Shown in pieces: positions 18,329-23,418 of a stretch of DNA of 23,418 bases. The position numbers and the translations under genes are program-made. Source of the stretch: Chara braunii (lineage: Eukaryota > Streptophyta > Charophyceae > Charales > Characeae); assembly GCA_003427395.1 (NCBI GenBank), contig BFEA01000484.1:495475-518892 (forward strand), in the 5' to 3' direction. The notes beneath the pieces are model-generated. The model had not been told where the DNA came from. It was given only the letters and a program-made list of their open reading frames with translations, and did no database searches. The first letter of the stretch is position 1; each line of letters opens with the position of its first letter.

Positions 18329-19635
18329 GATGGATCGAACCCGCTATAGGTCCATGGTCTTTTTCAGTAGTAATCCTGCCTAAAATGGCCGGAGGGATTC
18401 GCATTTGCATTGATTATCGAAAATTGAATGATATCACGATCAAGGATGTGTACCCCCTCCCCCGAATTGATGAGTTGTTGGATGCGATCGGGAGTGCTCG
18501 ATTTTTCAGTAAGTTTGATGTTCGCCATGGTTTCCATCATCTTCTTGTCTGAGAAGAAGATCTCTTGAAAACGGCGTTTGTGTTTTTCGAGGGTACGTGG
18601 CAGTGGATTCGATTTCCGATGGGTATCTGCAACGCCCCCGCGACCTTTCAGCGAGCCATGAATATGGCTTTTCATAATTTCGTGTGAAAGACTCGTTTGG
18701 CGCAGAGCATCATCAACTACTGCGTGATTGTGTACATGGATGACATTCTGGTGTACTCGAGTTCCTACGAGGGATACGTGCAACACATCGAATGGGCTCT
18801 GCATGCGTTACTAGATGCGGGCTTCAAGGTGGCGCTTGAGAAATGCCAGTTTTTCCTTACCACCATTTTCTTCCTGGGACACGTGGTAACAGACAAGGGG
18901 CTCCAACCAGAGCCGCAGAAGGTGGCAGCTGTCAGAGATGCGCCGGTGCCTACGACTATCACGCAAGTTCGCGCCTTTTCGGGCCTGGCCTAGTACTACC
19001 GAAGATTTATCAAGGGCTTCGCGGCAATCGCGGGACCCCTTACGAATCTGTTGCGCAAAGATCAGCCGTTGATCTGGATGCCGGAGTGTGATCAAGCGTT
19101 TTCGAAACTCAAGGCCGCTCTCATTTCGGCTTCGGTCCTTATAAGACCGGATCCCGAAAAGCCTTTTGTTCTCATCACTGACTGGTAGCCAGAGACAATT
19201 TTGGCGATCCTTGCCCAAGTGGGACCAAGTGGACTCGAGAGCGTGGTGGAGTTTGCGTCCAAATCGGTGCCCGCCTGCAAGCGCAACTACGCCGCTCCAA
19301 CGGGAGAATACTACGGGGCTCTCTGGGGAATCAGTCACTTTCGCGCTTACCTGTACGGGCGGAAGTTCACCTTGGTAACCGATCATGAGCCCCTGTTGGC
19401 CCTGAAGAAATCAAAGGATTACTCTGGCATGATCGGGCGACGGGCAACGGTGCAGCAGTGCATGGACTTCGACATTCGTCACCGGAAGCACGAGAGACAT
19501 GGGAATGCGGACGGATTGACACGACTGCACCGGCCTGAGAAAGTTCCGAAGAATGAGGAGGTGATATCGTGGAATGAACCCGAACAGGATGTTGGACCTC
19601 GGTACGGCCAAGTGGTGATCTTGTTGAAGCAATAA
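18329..19635 (+). pseudogene. pol: Pol of element A, 3' part: reverse transcriptase and RNase H, stop-riddled
   Basis: The RT continues in the frame left at 9467. Motifs in order: ICIDYRKLND, YPLPRIDELLD, FFSKFDV...HGFHH (first catalytic Asp), RFPMGICNAPATFQRAM, VYMDDILVYS (YMDD at 18733-18744), FLGHVVTDKG, YYRRFIKGF. RNase H follows (FVLITDW, GEYYGALWGISHFRAYL, VTDHEPLLAL, RHGNADGLTRL). Four in-frame stops interrupt it: TGA 18550, TGA 18685, TAG 18991 and TAG 19186, each one C-to-T step from CGA or CAG. The last stop, TAA at 19633-19635, ends the ORF before the integrase, which here is a separate frame. Confidence 0.9.
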
Positions 19636-19705
19636 GTGACACGAGGGCCAATTTGTCTGTTCTACCCTCTCCGCAATTCGGTCCCATCTCTCCTCCTCTG
19701 TCATC

Positions 19706-21436
19706 ATGACTACCCCACCTGTCTCTGCAACCCCTTCCTCTCCTACTAATTTTGCCCCTCTCACTTCCTCAACTTTCTTTGCCACCCTCCCCGATAAATT
19801 CTGCTATTTTTGTACGTGTATTCCACGGGTTTATGGGGTCGATTGTCATCCTTTCGAAACCGGGTTTGTCGATTGGGTAGAATGTGCCACGTGTGTCAAT
19901 CGTGCGCACAGGGCCTGCGTTCGATATCGGACAAGTAGCAAGGAATGGAGGTGCCCCCTGTGTAGAACAAACAAACTCCCCACTGAGGTTCGATTCGAGG
20001 CCGCCCGTACGGACGGCCCTGAATATGACGAAAAATACCGACGAGCAGAGATTTGGTCGGATAAAATTTTATTGGCGAAATTAGCGGGATTATCATTGGG
20101 ACACCTTACCAAACACGACAGACATAGGGCAACCGAGAGATCTCGGGACTATCGGTGGATCAACGGTCATTTGGAGAAGCGTAAAACTGACGGATCAGGT
20201 TCGTGGTTGACGGTTCCCCATCCATTCCAGAGATATGATTGGATCCGATCGGCTCATGAAGAACATGCCGCTCATTTCGTGATACGTGTCACGGAGGCAA
20301 ATATAGACCAGAACCGATGATTCTGGTCCAACATACGAGATGATGCCAGATACATTGTCGCCAACTGTCTGGTCTGTGCCGCTGATCGCGCCCCAATACG
20401 GGGACCAAACACGATAGTACCGACGGAAGTACAACACCCCTTCCAGCAAGTCAGTATGGACACAACAGATATCGACGTGCCACCTGGCCCAAACCGCTGT
20501 GAATATTCTATCCTGTTAGTGTTAATAGACCATTTTTTCAAGTACATCGAGGTCTATCCCTGTAAGACTCGAAAAGCCGCAGAAATAGCCACGTACATCA
20601 AACGGTTCCTCTATACCCATCTAGATACGGAAGAAATTCTAACCGACAATGGGTCCGAATTTAAGGGAGAAGTAGAGGAACTGCTAGCACGAAGAGGCGT
20701 CACGCTCCGACATACGGCACCCCACGTGTCTCAGTCGAACGGGTTGGCTGAGAATGCCAACCGTATGATTAAAACCGCCCTATGCAGGAATTTAGTGGCA
20801 CACGACACGCGTCCGTGGCCCGAGATCATATATCAGATCGTCGGGATCCACCGGGCCACCCCTCACGAGTCCACGTGGTTTACCCCTTTTCAGCTTCGTA
20901 CTAATAGCCTCCCCTGTGTCGATTACTGGGGTAACTCGGAAATTGCCGAAGCAGGGGGTAGAGACACGCGTGCAGCCCTCAAGGCCAAGGCCAAAAGGTA
21001 CACCGAATTAATGGAGCGGGTCGTCCCGAAGCTAGCCCGAAAAAGGCAAAGGATGACCGATCTGGCCCACGGTAGGCAGGTCCGTAGCTACGAGGCTCGG
21101 AATGGAAATGCTGGGCCCCAGCATCAATATAAATTAGGGGATCTGATGCAGGTACGTAAATGTGCACGCGATCGGAAACTCGCTCCCAAATTCTCTGGCT
21201 GCCTTCCCGTTGTCGAGCTCGGTCCTAACCGCGCCAACACGTTGCGCATCGCGCCTAAGGCTAGTGCCAGCCATAACTCTGTCCACATCGTCCGGCATAC
21301 CTCTTACCTTCGTCCTCTTCCTCCCTCTCATCTTCCTCCCTCTCCCTCCTCCGAAAGCGAGGAGAACGACGACGATCTAACTCTCTCTGCGCTCTCTCCC
21401 TCCTGCCCTTCGTCTTCCTCTCCGACCTCGCCATGA
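19706..21436 (+). pseudogene. Separate ORF: PHD finger plus integrase (element A)
   Basis: ATG at 19706 is 70 bases after the RT/RNase H stop. Residues 1-30 are Thr/Ser/Pro-rich. Residues 33-86 have the ligand pattern of a PHD finger: C33-C36, C60-C63, H68-C71, C83-C86, with the Trp two residues before C83 (KEWRCPLC) typical of the family. PHD fingers usually read histone H3 tails. The integrase HHCC finger follows (AHEEHAAHFV...VANCLVC), interrupted by a TGA at 20318-20320, one C-to-T step from CGA. The catalytic core has D252 (SMDTTDID), D314 (LTDNGSEF) and E349 (SQSNGLAENANR). A GPY/F-like module (KLAPKFSGCLPVVELG) and an acidic Ser-rich tail end it. Without the stop it is 576 residues. 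Confidence 0.85.
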
Positions 21437-21915
21437 GTTTCATCACGAAGCGGGCTCTTGATGAACAACTGTTGCAGCCACGTGGCCACATCTCGGAAAT
21501 TCGGCAAGTTCGTCATCCACGGCTTAATACAGATCTTCGGCGTTTGGAGCAGTTCTTCTGCGATGTGGGTGTGTGTGCCGCCGCCATGTTTTGATTCGAA
21601 GGGAGCTCACAGGCAGTGGTACTGGCGGAGGTTATAGCAGTTCATCGGCGAGCGGCTCCCGAAACGAGCCACGTCACCACGGTTGCGGCTTTCAGCGGCG
21701 ACATCTGTTCGCTCAATCCATGGTGGCATACCGCGATCTTAACCTCGCTGCGAGAGTGGACGGAACAGGAGTCCAACGTGTGGCAGCACGGTCTTGCCTG
21801 GCCAGGGCACTACCTCATCCCGACCTTTGCACCGGATCTTGGCGAGATCCGCCATTCTCCGCGCGAGCCGCCGGTTGTGATCCCCACCCTCGTCCCTTTC
21901 CCGCGTCCCCAATGA
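21433..21915 (+). pseudogene. Unknown ORF X1 downstream of integrase (element A)
   Basis: Its ATG overlaps the integrase stop as ATGA (21433-21436), a layout used for termination-reinitiation in viruses. It spans 160 codons with one TGA at codon 54 (21592-21594), one C-to-T step from CGA. Content: charged N-terminus (MSFITKRALDEQLLQPRGHI), Leu/Arg stretch (NTDLRRLEQFF), then a Trp-rich segment (LNPWWHTAILTSLREWTEQE...NVWQHGLAWPGHYL) and a Pro-rich end. No signal peptide, membrane segment or known domain is recognised. The Trp-rich part is protein-like rather than random. Confidence 0.5.
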
Positions 21916-22902
21916 ACCACGCCGATCCCCTCGCTCCTCTCTCCATCTTCGGTCTCCCCTCTCTTTTCCCCACCTTCTGGCAGTCCAATCTTCATCCTTC
22001 TCTTTCCTTCTCGTTCGAGCCTCTTTCTGTCCCGCTTATTAATCCTAGGCATTGGCGACTGTGGCGCGAAACTTTTAACGAGCTGTCCTTCTGCTTGGCC
22101 CGAGTACAGGTGACATGGACGCAGACCAGCGAGCATCCTGTGTGGATCGAAAATTTGGAGCTGCTGATCATACAAGCTTGGAAGACTAACGTCCAGGGCG
22201 ATCTTCTCGGCTTTCTCTTTGGATTGGTACGGCCGGGCCAACGCCAGTTGATTGCGCAGGAGCTCATCGCGCCGATCGTGCAATTGGCGGACGATCTCTC
22301 GCCCGACATCTTTTCGCAAAGTGACGACAGCCCCGCACCGTCCGTTCTCGAGCGGTCGTTGGATCCGTACCTCCTGTGGACTGCGTGCTTGGAGGATCCC
22401 AGAGACGAAGATACGCTACCATCACGGCAGGAGTATCCGAAGCCTTACAACATCATCCCTCACGCCTTCTATCCGAAGGCGGAGGAAGTGGTGATCGACG
22501 ACGAAGAAGAAAAGCGAGTATAGCGAGGGCGAGCTCAGTGAAGAAGAAGAAGAGGAGGAAGAAACCGGATCTCAGTGGGAAGCCTTGCCGGAGGAAGCGG
22601 CGCGTACTGGCACGGAGGCGGAAGATCCTGAGGCTGCGCGTAGGCAAGAAGAGATTGCCGCCGGGAAACGCCATCTAGAATTCGCCAGCGGAGCAAGTCA
22701 GCGCATTGGTGACGATCCGACCAGGGATCCGGAGCTGCCGAAGCCCGAAGATGGTGACCCCGGAGCCGCTACCCCAAGCACCTCACGACGGAGACGACGC
22801 AGATCCCCCTCCTCCTCCAGCCCCACCCGTCCCCCAATTCGCCCACTTACCGATGCGGGCGATAGGCCTTCGTCCTCGGACGTTATCCCGCCGTCCCCTT
22901 GA
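21912..22902 (+). pseudogene. Unknown ORF X2 (element A), one frameshift
   Basis: Its ATG overlaps the X1 stop as ATGA (21912-21915). The first 203 codons are open to TAG 22521-22523. They include aromatic-rich and helical segments (RHWRLWRETFNELSFCLARV, WIENLELLIIQAWKTNVQG, RQLIAQELIAPIVQLADDL). At the AAAA run 22510-22513 a one-base shift leads into a frame that continues the same acidic character (a run of eight Glu at about 22540-22563), then a basic RRRRRR-Ser-rich end to TGA 22900-22902. The simplest reading is one acidic protein of about 330 residues with a recent 1-base insertion. Family unknown. The Glu block and Arg block suggest a nucleic-acid or histone-binding tail, which is inference only. 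Confidence 0.5.
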
Positions 22903-23389
22903 TTTTCTCACCCTCGAACAGATCTGCACCATCGTCACCTTCCCCCTCCATCCCTTCCTTCCCCATCTCTTCCGTGACTTCTACTCTACTCACCTACTCG
23001 CTACCGTCTACCCCCACCCATCCCTTCAACCCGCTGCCACCACGTTCTGCTGGCATATCCTGTTGTTCAGCGCTGCATGGGAGCGATGGCTGCGATGCAA
23101 CGTGGTAGAAGTCTACTGCATAGCCACGGGGACAATCCCCGTCTGTCGCCACTACGAGTTCTTTCGAGCGGCGCTCCTCCGCACCCTCTCCTCCTTCTAT
23201 CGCGACTACCTTGTTTCTCTCCCTCATAGCGGCGATCGCTTTCCTCGCTTCCACCGGATCATCCGATATGAGGAGCTTCCGGTGACGGTGGAAGGGATGA
23301 ATCGCTACCTACCCCCACTTCCTCCCCATCGTCCCCGTGAGCTCCCCTCCATATACAGCCTCTACTGGCCCATTCCAACTAGGCGATAA
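22853..23389 (+). CDS. Unknown ORF X3 (element A)
   Basis: ATG at 22853 overlaps the end of X2 by 50 bases in another frame. The open frame extends further upstream, so the start is uncertain, and X3 could instead be the shifted continuation of X2. The 178 codons look like a folded protein: FLTLEQICTIVTFPLHPF, TTFCWHILLFSAAWERWL, NVVEVYCIATGTIPVCRHYE, FFRAALLRTLSSFYRDYL, RIIRYEELPVTVEGMNRYL. It is rich in aromatic residues and Cys, without a clear signal peptide or long transmembrane helix. No known family is recognised. It ends at TAA 23387-23389. Confidence 0.5.
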   Translation: MRAIGLRPRTLSRRPLDFLTLEQICTIVTFPLHPFLPHLFRDFYSTHLLATVYPHPSLQPAATTFCWHILLFSAAWERWLRCNVVEVYCIATGTIPVCRHYEFFRAALLRTLSSFYRDYLVSLPHSGDRFPRFHRIIRYEELPVTVEGMNRYLPPLPPHRPRELPSIYSLYWPIPTRR

Positions 23390-23399
23390 TCCCGATCGC

Positions 23400-23418
23400 A
23401 TGACTACCCCCCCCCCCC
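23400..23418 (+). other. Possible start of a further ORF, cut by the window end in poly(C)
   Basis: Ten bases after the X3 stop, ATGACTACCCC begins and runs into 13 C at the last base. The same 11 bases start the PHD-integrase ORF at 19706. This could be the start of a fourth downstream cistron, or chance. The C run is probably an assembly break. Confidence 0.25.

Larger units (their letters stand above)
3644..23418 (+). mobile_element. Element A: Ty3/gypsy-type LTR retrotransposon, interrupted and 3'-incomplete
   Basis: On the + strand the order is promoter, primer binding site, Gag with CCHC knuckle, aspartic protease, RT, RNase H and integrase. The order protease-RT-RNase H-integrase is that of Ty3/gypsy (Metaviridae). 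It is split by element B at 9467/18325. The 5' boundary is a guess from a TGTGACG start, a common plant LTR beginning. The 3' LTR is not in the window. Three or more extra ORFs follow integrase. Two gag indels, a protease Asp-to-Asn change and several in-frame stops show this copy is inactive. The internal part without B is over 8 kb. Confidence 0.8.

Overview
This window looks like a piece of a large, repeat-rich nuclear genome of the plant lineage. There are no bacterial operons, rRNA or tRNA genes. Almost everything recognisable is a retroelement: two Ty3/gypsy LTR retrotransposons, one nested inside the other, a decayed LINE and a tRNA-derived SINE, with AG/CT/GT microsatellites between them. 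The AG run at base 1 and the C homopolymer at the last base suggest that the window is a whole scaffold ending at hard-to-assemble repeats. A charophyte or other alga is my guess at the host; the sequence alone does not settle it.

Layout. Bases 1-850: microsatellite, purine-rich DNA and a poly(A) run, with no supported gene. Bases 854-2380 (- strand): the decayed 3' end of a LINE ORF2, with its zinc-binding C-terminal region. Bases 2771-3022 (- strand): a SINE with a serine-tRNA-like head and a compound microsatellite tail. From about 3644 to the end (+ strand): element A, a Ty3/gypsy-type element whose 3' end lies outside the window. It has a long 5' LTR/leader with a CCAAT/TATA promoter and an unexplained ORF, an initiator-Met-type primer binding site (6384), gag (6519-7781), protease and the start of RT (7799-9467), RT/RNase H resuming at 18329-19635, a separate ORF with a PHD finger in front of the integrase (19706-21436), and then at least three unrecognised ORFs (21433-23389).

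Element B (9468-18324, - strand) is a complete, young LTR retrotransposon inserted in A's pol gene. It has 923 and 919 bp LTRs of about 99% identity, TG...CA ends, a 4-bp AATG target duplication, a primer site, a polypurine tract, gag with a CCHC knuckle, and a pol with protease, RT (YLDD), RNase H, integrase and a chromodomain-like tail. A 500-N assembly gap removes the RT core. Removing B together with one AATG brings the two halves of A's RT into the same reading frame.

Both elements look dead. Most of A's in-frame stops are one C-to-T step from CGA, CAG or CAA, as expected after silencing by DNA methylation, and A's protease aspartate is Asn. In B, an integrase catalytic aspartate is Asn, and there are frameshifts and stops.

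Most interesting is the coding plan of A: an integrase in its own ORF behind a PHD chromatin-reader module, then a chain of unknown ORFs in which two start codons overlap the preceding stop as ATGA. That is an unusual, virus-like polycistronic layout for a Ty3/gypsy element. It contrasts with B, which carries a more familiar C-terminal chromodomain.
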